A stretch of 5,922 nt of DNA from an uncultured beta proteobacterium (GTDB lineage: Bacteria > Pseudomonadota > Gammaproteobacteria > Burkholderiales > Burkholderiaceae), in the NCBI GenBank assembly GCA_903827075.1, contig CAIKGX010000117.1:1-5922 (forward strand), written 5' to 3'. How positions within the stretch are numbered: position 1 is the first letter of the stretch; each line of letters opens with the position of its first letter. Position numbers and translations under genes: made by a program. Below are positions 1-5,922 of this stretch, one piece after another. The notes under the pieces are model-generated. The model did no database searches. It saw only the letters and a program-made list of their open reading frames with translations, and had not been told where the DNA came from.

Positions 1-27
1 GATATTCGTTAATGGAGTAGAGGTCAA

Positions 28-1416
28 ATGACTAAGAAACAAATCGAATTAAGCGTACAAGAAATTTCAGCTGTTGAAAAACCAGTCAATCGTGCACGTT
101 TGGTAAAAGCGCCTGAGCACTTTGTTTCACAAGAACTCATTACTGACATTAATGCCCATGGACTTGATGAAACCCGTCGAGGTTTTTTGCGTAAGGGCTT
201 TATGTCTGCTGCTGCTGGACTTGCTGCGCCAATGGCATTTGCTGTAGGCGAGGGTGATCCTGCCATCCTTGAAAAACAAGAATGGCAAACGACTTTAGGT
301 AAGAATGTTGCGACGATGCCCTATGGTGTTCCATCTATTTATGAGTCGAATTTAATCCGTCGTGAATCCCCAGGCTTGACTCGTGTTTCAGCCGCTTCAG
401 TTGCCTTTACCCCTTTACAAGGTTTATTTGGAACCATTACCCCCAATGGATTGCACTTTGAGCGTCATCATCAAGGGTGGTACAACCTCAATCCGGAAAC
501 ACATCGTTTGATGGTGAATGGCTTGGTTAAAAATCCCCGCGTTTTCACCATGAATGATTTGATGCGTTTGCCATCAGTCTCCCGTACGCACTTCATTGAG
601 TGTGGCGCTAATACTGGACTAGAGTGGGGTAACGTTGCCGTACCAACAGTGCAGTACACCCATGGCATGCTCTCTTGCTGTGAATTTACCGGTGTACCTT
701 TATCTGTTCTGCTACAAGAATGTGGCGCAGATTTAAAGAAGGGTAAGTATATGTTGGCCGAAGGTGGCGATGGTTCAGGTATGACCCGCACGATTAACCT
801 AGAAAGTTGCTTAAACGATACGATCGTCGCGTGGAGTATGAATGGCGAGATGTTACGTCCTGAAAATGGCTTCCCATTACGCTTAGTCGTTCCTGGTGTG
901 CAGGGTGTGAGCTGGGTAAAGTGGCTGCGTCGCCTTGAAGTGGGTGATGCCCCATGGAATGCCAAAGATGAAGCGATTCACTATATTGAGTTGATGCCCG
1001 ATGGCTCCCATCGTCAATATGCCTCGATACAAGAATGCAAATCGGTCATTACTACGCCCTCTGGCGGCCAGCAATTATTGGATAAAGGTTTCTATAACGT
1101 CAGTGGTATGGCGTGGTCAGGTCGCGGCAAGATTAAACGTGTAGATGTTTCTTTTGATGGTGGTAATAACTGGCGTACCGCCCGTTTAGAGACCCCAATT
1201 TTGACCAAGTCGATTACCCGCTTCAATATTGATTGGGTGTGGGACGGTTCCCCTGCCATATTGCAATCGAGAGCGATTGACGATACCGGTTATATCCAGC
1301 CTGCAATTAAAGCTTTACGTGATGTTCGTGGAACTCGGTCGATTTATCACAACAATGCCATTCAATCATGGAAATTGGATTCAAACGGCGAGGTGAGCAA
1401 TGTACAAGTTGGATAA
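28..1416 (+). CDS. soxC: SoxC, sulfane dehydrogenase molybdenum-cofactor subunit
   Basis: This is the catalytic molybdenum subunit of SoxCD, which in the family removes six electrons from the sulfane sulfur held on SoxY in the periplasm. The 462-residue protein belongs to the sulfite oxidase family. A Moco-binding domain spans about residues 115-315, with HFERHH at 143-148, the expected Moco-ligating Cys192 in the HFIECGANTG motif, and SWVKWLRRLEV from 295. A C-terminal immunoglobulin-like dimerisation domain (about 330-445) includes VDVSFDGGNNW. A twin-arginine signal, RRGFLRK, begins at residue 50 and is followed by an Ala-rich stretch. The ATG at 28 is preceded by GGAG and AGAGG; the next in-frame Met (59) lies beyond the twin arginines, so this start is preferred. 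About 49 residues therefore precede the Tat motif, an unusually long n-region. The end overlaps soxD by 17 bases. Identity is secure; the exact start is slightly less so. Confidence 0.96.
   Translation: MTKKQIELSVQEISAVEKPVNRARLVKAPEHFVSQELITDINAHGLDETRRGFLRKGFMSAAAGLAAPMAFAVGEGDPAILEKQEWQTTLGKNVATMPYGVPSIYESNLIRRESPGLTRVSAASVAFTPLQGLFGTITPNGLHFERHHQGWYNLNPETHRLMVNGLVKNPRVFTMNDLMRLPSVSRTHFIECGANTGLEWGNVAVPTVQYTHGMLSCCEFTGVPLSVLLQECGADLKKGKYMLAEGGDGSGMTRTINLESCLNDTIVAWSMNGEMLRPENGFPLRLVVPGVQGVSWVKWLRRLEVGDAPWNAKDEAIHYIELMPDGSHRQYASIQECKSVITTPSGGQQLLDKGFYNVSGMAWSGRGKIKRVDVSFDGGNNWRTARLETPILTKSITRFNIDWVWDGSPAILQSRAIDDTGYIQPAIKALRDVRGTRSIYHNNAIQSWKLDSNGEVSNVQVG
1390..1397 (+). promoter_or_regulatory. 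soxD ribosome binding site inside the soxC coding region
   Basis: GAGGTGAG lies just before the soxD ATG at 1400, within the last codons of soxC. It is nearly a full match to the anti-Shine-Dalgarno sequence, with GAGGTG four bases from the start codon. This supports the overlapping soxD start and suggests translational coupling, so that the two subunits are made in matched amounts. The coupling is inference; the site itself is seen directly. Confidence 0.75.
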
Positions 1417-2482
1417 ATTCACGATTCGTTTGGGTTTTGCTGCCCTCATCGCCTTCAATACCCATCTTGTTTTTGCTCAAGCGAACTCCGTGAAATATCC
1501 TGGTGTAGGTAGAGTTGCCACTCCAGCTGAGGTGGCGGCGTGGGATATAGATGTGCGCCCTGACTTTAAAGGCTTGCCAAAAGGATCTGGTTCCGTAGAG
1601 CAAGGTCAAACTATTTGGGAATCTAAATGCGCAAATTGTCACGGTGTCTTTGGTGAGTCCAATGAAATCTTTACTCCGATTGCTGGCGGCACTACAACGG
1701 ATGATATAAAAACAGGAAAAGTAGCGTCTTTGGGTGACCGAAAGCAGCCACAGCGCACTACCTTAATGAAGGTGCCAACGGTTTCCACTCTTTGGGACTA
1801 TATCTATCGTGCCATGCCTTGGAATGCACCACGGTCGCTTACGCCTGATGACACTTATGCTTTAGTTGCCTTCATTCTCAGTATTGGTGAAATTGTTCCG
1901 GATGACTTTGTGCTGAGCAATACCAATATTGCCGATGTTCAAAAGAAAATGCCTAACCGTAACGGGATGACCAGAAAGCATGGATTTTGGAATGTGAGCG
2001 ATAAACCCGATGTGAATGGCAATGCCTGCATGCATAACTGCGTACCATTTGTGCAAATTGGTTCGACCTTGCCAGATTTTGCCCGTAATGCCCATGGCAA
2101 TATTGCAGAGCAAAATCGTTTATATGGCCCATATCGCGGTTCTGATTCTACTAAGCCGCCTATTGCAAAATTACCAGGGGTAAGTGGCGAAGGTCTTGCG
2201 CACGCAGCCGATACCCATGCCATTCCCACAAAAGGGCCAGCGGCATTATTTAAAAACGAAAATTGCTCAGCTTGCCACGCTCCTAACGCCAAGTTGGTAG
2301 GGCCCTCTATTGCCGATATTTCTGCAAAATATAAAGGGCAGAGCGGGGCCCAAGAAAAACTGATGGCGAAAGTTAAAAGTGGTGGATCGGGTGTTTGGGG
2401 GGCTATTCCAATGCCTGCGCAGACCCAGTTATCTGATGAAGATCGGGCAACTCTTGTAAAGTGGGTTCTTACAGGCCAATAA
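1400..2482 (+). CDS. soxD: SoxD, diheme cytochrome c subunit of sulfane dehydrogenase
   Basis: SoxD takes electrons from the SoxC molybdenum site and passes them to periplasmic cytochrome c. The 360-residue precursor starts with a Sec-type signal peptide whose likely cleavage is after VFA, before QANS (about residue 26). Two class I cytochrome c domains are visible. The first has CANCH at 77-81, with Met139 in AMPWNAP as likely sixth ligand. The second has CSACH at 289-293, with Met338 in IPMPAQ as likely ligand. The linker between them contains a Cys210/Cys214 pair (CMHNC) that could form a disulfide. Length and the two-heme layout match the SoxD type found beside soxC. The start overlaps soxC by 17 bases and is backed by a strong ribosome binding site. 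A 66-base AT-rich gap separates it from soxY. Heme ligand assignments are inferred from spacing. Confidence 0.95.
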   Translation: MYKLDKFTIRLGFAALIAFNTHLVFAQANSVKYPGVGRVATPAEVAAWDIDVRPDFKGLPKGSGSVEQGQTIWESKCANCHGVFGESNEIFTPIAGGTTTDDIKTGKVASLGDRKQPQRTTLMKVPTVSTLWDYIYRAMPWNAPRSLTPDDTYALVAFILSIGEIVPDDFVLSNTNIADVQKKMPNRNGMTRKHGFWNVSDKPDVNGNACMHNCVPFVQIGSTLPDFARNAHGNIAEQNRLYGPYRGSDSTKPPIAKLPGVSGEGLAHAADTHAIPTKGPAALFKNENCSACHAPNAKLVGPSIADISAKYKGQSGAQEKLMAKVKSGGSGVWGAIPMPAQTQLSDEDRATLVKWVLTGQ

Positions 2483-2548
2483 CTTAATGATAGTTTGATG
2501 AAATACAGCTATATTTAATATGAAGAGTCGATTAATAAGGGAGTTTTT

Positions 2549-3001
2549 ATGAATCAGCAGCGTCGTAGTGTACTGAAGTATTCAGCCGTTTTTGGCTTAA
2601 TGGCCTCTACTGGCCTCATTAGCATTGCCCAAGCTCAAGAGTGGAATAAAGCCGCCTTTGAAGGCAAGAGCTTAGATGATGTATTCAAAATCCTAGGTGC
2701 TGGCAGCCCTGATAAATCCGCTGCCGTTACTTTGAATGCCCCAGATATTGCTGAGAACGGTGCTGTAGTGCCAGTAGGCATCACTACAACCCTAAAAGCA
2801 GAACAGATGGCTATTTTGGTTGAAAAGAACCCAAGCGCATTGGCTGCTCAATTCTTTATCCCTGCGGGCACAGATTCATTTGTGACTACCCGTATCAAGA
2901 TGGGTCAAACATCCAATGTATACGCTTTAGTAAAAGCGGATGGTAAGTGGAATATGGCTGTTAAAGAAGTCAAGGTAACTTTAGGTGGTTGCGGCGGTTA
3001 A
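2549..3001 (+). CDS. soxY: SoxY, thiosulfate-carrier subunit of SoxYZ
   Basis: SoxY is the covalent carrier: its C-terminal cysteine holds the sulfur intermediates while SoxAX, SoxB and SoxCD act on them in the periplasm. The 150-residue precursor opens with a twin-arginine signal (QRRSVLK, Arg5-Arg6), a hydrophobic stretch and an AQA cleavage site before QEWNKAAF. The mature part has the expected SoxY immunoglobulin-like fold length (about 120 residues). It ends exactly in GGCGG, with the carrier Cys148 on the flexible swinging arm; this is the only cysteine in the protein. The start at 2549 has a good AAGGGAG site five bases upstream. soxZ follows after 59 bases. Nothing appears truncated or altered; identification rests on the terminal motif, the Tat signal and the adjacent soxZ. 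Confidence 0.97.
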   Translation: MNQQRRSVLKYSAVFGLMASTGLISIAQAQEWNKAAFEGKSLDDVFKILGAGSPDKSAAVTLNAPDIAENGAVVPVGITTTLKAEQMAILVEKNPSALAAQFFIPAGTDSFVTTRIKMGQTSNVYALVKADGKWNMAVKEVKVTLGGCGG

Positions 3002-3060
3002 TTTTTAACCCAGAGTTAATCACCACTTATTCAATTTATATAGATTAAAAAGGAAACAAA

Positions 3061-3369
3061 ATGTCAGATCCAATGCGCGTAAGAGCTGCTGAAAACGGTG
3101 GAACTGTTGATGTGAAAATTTTGATGAAGCATGATATGGAATCTGGCCAGCGTAAAGACGCTGCTGGTAAAACCATCCCAGCTTGGTTCATTAGCACTAT
3201 TAACGTTAAAGCCAATGGTAAAGATGTATTGAATGGTCAATTTGGACCTGCAGTATCTAAAGATCCATTCTTGAACTTTAAATACAAGGGCGCTAAAGGC
3301 GACAAAATTGTGGTGAACTGGATTGATAGCAAGGGTGATAAGCGTACCGATGAAGCAACCGCTTCTTAA
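3061..3369 (+). CDS. soxZ: SoxZ, partner subunit of the SoxYZ carrier
   Basis: SoxZ forms the SoxYZ heterodimer that presents the SoxY cysteine arm to the Sox enzymes. The 102-residue protein is full length for the family and begins MSDPMRVRA. Its beta-rich sequence includes IPAWFISTINVKANGKDV (near residues 39-56) and a conserved GPAVSKDPFLNFKYKGAKGD region (near 62-81). It has no cysteine and no signal peptide. Known SoxZ proteins are thought to cross the membrane bound to Tat-exported SoxY, and the same is inferred here. An AAGGAA site five bases upstream supports the ATG at 3061. A second Met at residue 5 is a less likely start. The 59-base gap from soxY is AT-rich, with no convincing terminator. 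Confidence 0.96.
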   Translation: MSDPMRVRAAENGGTVDVKILMKHDMESGQRKDAAGKTIPAWFISTINVKANGKDVLNGQFGPAVSKDPFLNFKYKGAKGDKIVVNWIDSKGDKRTDEATAS

Positions 3370-3420
3370 TTCCGCTTTTGGTAGATCTTTACCGCCTCCA
3401 TTGTTTTGAAAGGGTAGGAC

Positions 3421-4233
3421 ATGCAGCGTACATTTTCCGTAGGGGTGGCCACAGGTTTAGTGGTCGGTTTGTTATCCATCTCATCTAGCGTCTTAGCGCA
3501 AACCACTACTGACGATATTGCAAAGTATCGCGAGATGATTGCTGAGGGCAACCCTTCAGAATTGTATGAGGCAGCCGGTGAAGAATTATGGAAAAAACCT
3601 GCCGGACCTAAGAATGCCACTCTAGAGAAATGCGACTTAGGTTTAGGACCTGGGGTTGTCAAAGGTGCCTCTGCTCAATTGCCGCGTTACTTTAAAGATA
3701 GCAATAAGGTTCAAGATTTAGAGTCACGCCTCATGACCTGTATGAAGACATTGCAAGGTCGTGATCCTCAAGAAATGATTGATGCACCATTTCAAAAGGG
3801 CCCTAAGAAAGATATGGAAGCGATTGTGGCTTATGTAGTTACCTTATCCAAAGGCGACAAAATCAAAGTAAGTACCGCTCATCCTAAAGAAAAAGAAATG
3901 TATGACTTGGGTAAGCGGGCCTTTTTCTTCCAGGGCGGCCCAATGGACTTTTCCTGCGCTTCATGTCACGGGGAAAGTGGTAAACGTATTCGTCTGCAAG
4001 ACTTACCTAACATCACAGAACAAAAAGGGGCGGCTTTAGGGTGGGGCTATTGGCCTGCTTATCGTGTCTCCAGCGGTCAGTTTTGGACTATGCAACAACG
4101 TTTAAATGATTGCTATCGTCAGCAACGCTTCCCATTCCCAATCTATGGCTCAGATGTCACTATTGCCTTGTCAATGTATATGGCAAAGAATGCTAATGGT
4201 GGCACAGTGGAAACCCCTGGCTTAAAGCGTTAA
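3421..4233 (+). CDS. soxA: SoxA, c-type cytochrome (monoheme form) of SoxAX
   Basis: SoxA with SoxX catalyses the first step, oxidative coupling of thiosulfate to the SoxY cysteine. The 270-residue precursor has a Sec signal with likely cleavage after VLA (residue 26, before QTTTDD). Only one heme motif is present, CASCH at 179-183. Cys231, in LNDCYRQ, matches the conserved cysteine that in characterised SoxA is the distal heme ligand and carries a persulfide; Arg227 lies four residues before it. The N-terminal half lacks the CxxCH of diheme SoxA but has Cys71 (KCDLGLGPGVVKGA) and Cys107 (LMTCMKTLQG), which likely form the disulfide that replaces the lost heme in monoheme forms. An AAAGGG site six bases upstream of the ATG supports the start. 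soxX begins 19 bases after the stop. Confidence 0.96.
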   Translation: MQRTFSVGVATGLVVGLLSISSSVLAQTTTDDIAKYREMIAEGNPSELYEAAGEELWKKPAGPKNATLEKCDLGLGPGVVKGASAQLPRYFKDSNKVQDLESRLMTCMKTLQGRDPQEMIDAPFQKGPKKDMEAIVAYVVTLSKGDKIKVSTAHPKEKEMYDLGKRAFFFQGGPMDFSCASCHGESGKRIRLQDLPNITEQKGAALGWGYWPAYRVSSGQFWTMQQRLNDCYRQQRFPFPIYGSDVTIALSMYMAKNANGGTVETPGLKR

Positions 4234-4252
4234 TGGATAAGAGATAGAGATC

Positions 4253-4891
4253 ATGAAAATTACACACATCAAACCACTCTTAGCCATTGCCGGGCTCCTA
4301 TTTGCTAGTGCCATAGTTCATACCAATGCATATGCACAGCAGAAAAACGATCCCAAGTTCAATAAGATGATGCAAGATAGTTTTAGGGCCCAGGGTATAG
4401 CGGGTTTAGATCGCATAGACCAAGATGAAACCCAAAAGTTTTGCTCTGACCCTGTATTCGCTAATAGCAAAAAAGCAGAGCCTATGCGCGAACAGATTCA
4501 AAAGCTCAATATGGCCACTATTAAGCAACCATCAGATGGCAAATATATTGGCGATTGGAAAAATGGCGAGAAAATTGCACAAAGCGGCCGTGGTGCTACT
4601 TGGAGTGACAAGGCAGATACCGTCATTGGTGGTGGTTGTTATAACTGTCATCAAATCGATCCCAAAGAGATTTCTTATGGCACGATTGGCCCATCCTTGA
4701 CTGGCTACGGAAAGTTACGCGGCTACTCCAATGAGGTGGTAACTTATACGTGGAACCGAATAAATAATGCAAAAGCGTATAACGCTTGCAGCAATATGCC
4801 ACGTATTGGGCATTTCAAACTCCTAAATGAACAGCAAATTCAGGATGTCATGGCTTTGCTGTTAGATCCAGAGTCACCTGTCAATAAATAA
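4253..4891 (+). CDS. soxX: SoxX, monoheme cytochrome c of SoxAX
   Basis: SoxX is the electron-accepting partner of SoxA in the SoxAX complex. The 212-residue precursor has a Sec signal with likely cleavage after AYA (residue 28, before QQKND). A single heme motif, CYNCH, lies at 129-133, and Met182 in SNMPRIGHF is the probable sixth ligand. TIGPSLTGYGKLRGYS between them is typical of the domain. The roughly 100 residues before the heme motif make this a long-type SoxX; shorter SoxX proteins begin nearer the heme. Cys64 and Cys179 are two further cysteines, possibly paired, which is a guess. The ribosome binding site is weak (only AGAGA close to the ATG), so expression may depend on translation of soxA ending 19 bases upstream. 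A terminator-like hairpin begins 10 bases after the stop. Confidence 0.94.
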   Translation: MKITHIKPLLAIAGLLFASAIVHTNAYAQQKNDPKFNKMMQDSFRAQGIAGLDRIDQDETQKFCSDPVFANSKKAEPMREQIQKLNMATIKQPSDGKYIGDWKNGEKIAQSGRGATWSDKADTVIGGGCYNCHQIDPKEISYGTIGPSLTGYGKLRGYSNEVVTYTWNRINNAKAYNACSNMPRIGHFKLLNEQQIQDVMALLLDPESPVNK

Positions 4892-4901
4892 GAATAGATA
4901 G

Positions 4902-4923
4902 ACAGGCCGCAAGGCCTGTTTTT
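4902..4923 (+). terminator. Rho-independent terminator or attenuator between soxX and soxB
   Basis: ACAGGCC (4902-4908) and GGCCTGT (4913-4919) form a perfect 7-bp stem closed by a GCAA tetraloop, a stable GNRA-type loop. A run of five T residues (4919-4923) follows directly, giving a standard intrinsic terminator on the + strand. The stem can extend by one G-U and one A-U pair. The opposite strand has no T-run after the stem, so it works in one direction only. It sits within the 47-base soxX-soxB gap and stops just before the soxB ribosome binding site. As soxB lies in line with the operon, partial termination or mRNA 3'-end stabilisation is more likely than a full stop; that is inference. 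Confidence 0.75.
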
Positions 4924-4938
4924 ACAAGAGGAATACCT

Positions 4939-5922
4939 ATGTCATTAAGTCGCCGTGATTTTTTACAGGCCTTAGCTTTTGCTTCTGCTGGTGGAATGAG
5001 TTTGCAATCCAATTTTGCGAACGCACAGAGCGCTGCTCAAAAGTTCTACGACCTGCCTAAGTTTGGTAATGTCCATTTCTTGCATTTTACGGACTGTCAT
5101 GCCCAGTTACTTCCCATTTACTTTCGTGAGCCCAATGTCAACATTGGTATTGGCGCGCAAGAAGGCAAGACACCGCATCTGGTGGGCGAGTATTTCTTAA
5201 AAGCCAATGGCATCAAGGCAGGCACACGGGATGCCCATGCATTTACGTATTTAGATTATGTTGCCGCATCAGAAAATTACGGGAAGATGGGCGGCTTTGC
5301 CCATATGGCTAGCTTAATTAAGCAAATTAAAGCTGGTCGTCCTGGCTCTTTGCTACTTGATGGTGGAGACACATGGCAGGGATCTGGAACAGCTTTGTGG
5401 ACCAATGGTCAGGATATGGTGGATGCAGCCCTAGGCTTAGGTGTCGATGTCATGACGCCGCATTGGGAGATGACACTAGGTGAGAAGCGGGTTCTGGAAA
5501 TCGTGAATGGGGATTTCAAGGGCAAAGTGAATTTCATTGCCCAAAATATTAAGACTGCGGATTTCGGGGATACCGTCTTTAATCCTTATGTGATGAAAGT
5601 CATGAATGGCATTCAGGTAGCGATTATTGGTCAAGCCTTCCCCTATACACCGATTGCCAATCCACGGTACTTCACGCCCGATTGGACTTTTGGTATTCAG
5701 GAAGAAAACTTACAAAAAACAATTGATGAAGTAAAAGCAAAGGGCGCCAAAGTAGTGGTGCTGCTTTCTCATAATGGAATGGACGTAGACTTGAAGATGG
5801 CTTCACGTGTACGCGGTCTGCACGCCATTATGGGTGGCCATACGCATGACGGTGTTCCTATTCCCGTTCAGGTAAAAAATGCCGGTGGTATCACCCTGGT
5901 AACTAATGCAGGCTCGAATAGC
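4939..5922 (+). CDS. soxB: SoxB, thiosulfohydrolase (partial, 3' end outside window)
   Basis: SoxB hydrolyses the sulfonate from SoxY-bound intermediates, releasing sulfate, in the periplasm. It is related to 5'-nucleotidases and uses a di-manganese centre. The 328 codons seen are open to the window edge; SoxB is usually about 560-580 residues, so over half is present. An N-terminal Tat signal (SRRDFLQ, Arg5-Arg6) has a likely cleavage after ANA (residue 29). The metallophosphatase-type domain shows Asp52 and His54 (HFTDCHAQL), Asp144 (LDGGDTWQGSG), His175 (PHWEMTLG), His278 (LLSHNGMD) and His301/His303 (GGHTHDG), all plausible metal ligands or active-site residues. The C-terminal substrate-binding domain is not in view. 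AGAGGA six bases upstream of the ATG supports the start. The frame is uninterrupted. The hairpin just before the gene may modulate its expression. Confidence 0.96.
   Translation, partial: MSLSRRDFLQALAFASAGGMSLQSNFANAQSAAQKFYDLPKFGNVHFLHFTDCHAQLLPIYFREPNVNIGIGAQEGKTPHLVGEYFLKANGIKAGTRDAHAFTYLDYVAASENYGKMGGFAHMASLIKQIKAGRPGSLLLDGGDTWQGSGTALWTNGQDMVDAALGLGVDVMTPHWEMTLGEKRVLEIVNGDFKGKVNFIAQNIKTADFGDTVFNPYVMKVMNGIQVAIIGQAFPYTPIANPRYFTPDWTFGIQEENLQKTIDEVKAKGAKVVVLLSHNGMDVDLKMASRVRGLHAIMGGHTHDGVPIPVQVKNAGGITLVTNAGSNS

Noticed and set aside
471..965. A 164-codon minus-strand reading frame across soxC
   Set aside because: It is antisense to the conserved Moco domain of soxC, and its low-complexity translation resembles no family I know; it is a shadow of the real gene.
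2495..2521. Possible sigma-70 promoter before soxY (TTGATG and TAATAT)
   Set aside because: The spacing is 15 bases and both hexamers match consensus at only four positions. Such matches are expected by chance in AT-rich gaps.
3380..3393. GGTA...TACC inverted repeat in the soxZ-soxA gap
   Set aside because: The stem is only four bases with no T-run, too weak to call a terminator or an operator.
4425..4700. A 91-codon + strand reading frame inside soxX
   Set aside because: It lies wholly within soxX in another frame, and soxX has clear heme and signal motifs. The alternative translation shows no recognisable domain and no good ribosome binding site.
5015..5200. A 61-codon + strand reading frame inside soxB
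   Set aside because: It overlaps the SoxB N-terminal region, including the Asp52/His54 metal motif, in another frame. soxB is open to the window edge and is the real gene.
1..5922. Mobile elements, CRISPR arrays, tRNA genes or a novel defence-like system
   Set aside because: No transposase or integrase, regularly spaced direct repeats, tRNA-like cloverleaf or unexplained gene was seen. The whole window is accounted for by known sox genes and short gaps.

Overview
The window holds most of a sulfur-oxidation (sox) operon, read entirely on the + strand in the order soxC-soxD-soxY-soxZ-soxA-soxX-soxB. soxB runs off the right edge, so only its first 328 codons are present. This set encodes the periplasmic thiosulfate-oxidising multienzyme (Kelly-Friedrich) system. 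The gene order, the monoheme SoxA and the sequence style fit a betaproteobacterium of the order Burkholderiales. The modest GC content (roughly mid-40s percent by eye, not computed) suggests a low-GC lineage such as Polynucleobacter. That genus assignment is an inference.

Layout: bases 1-27 are leader or the tail of an upstream gene. soxC (28-1416, Moco sulfane dehydrogenase subunit) overlaps soxD (1400-2482, diheme cytochrome c) by 17 bases. After a 66-base gap come soxY (2549-3001, thiosulfate carrier with C-terminal GGCGG) and, 59 bases on, soxZ (3061-3369). soxA (3421-4233) and soxX (4253-4891) encode the SoxAX cytochrome. A compact stem-loop with a T-run (4902-4923) follows soxX, then soxB (4939 onward, di-metal thiosulfohydrolase). 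Apart from the overlap, gaps between genes are 19 to 66 bases, and no stretch over 300 bases lacks a gene.

How they work together (known for the family): SoxAX oxidatively conjugates thiosulfate to the SoxY cysteine of SoxYZ. SoxB hydrolyses off the terminal sulfone as sulfate. SoxCD oxidises the remaining sulfane sulfur by six electrons, and SoxB then releases the second sulfate, regenerating the carrier. Because soxCD is present and looks intact, complete oxidation of thiosulfate to sulfate without stored sulfur globules is predicted. SoxC, SoxY and SoxB carry twin-arginine signals, SoxD, SoxA and SoxX have Sec-type signals, and SoxZ has none.

I see no previously undescribed system here. 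The points most worth a second look are the terminator-like hairpin between soxX and soxB, the long N-terminal region before the SoxC Tat motif, and the single-heme SoxA.
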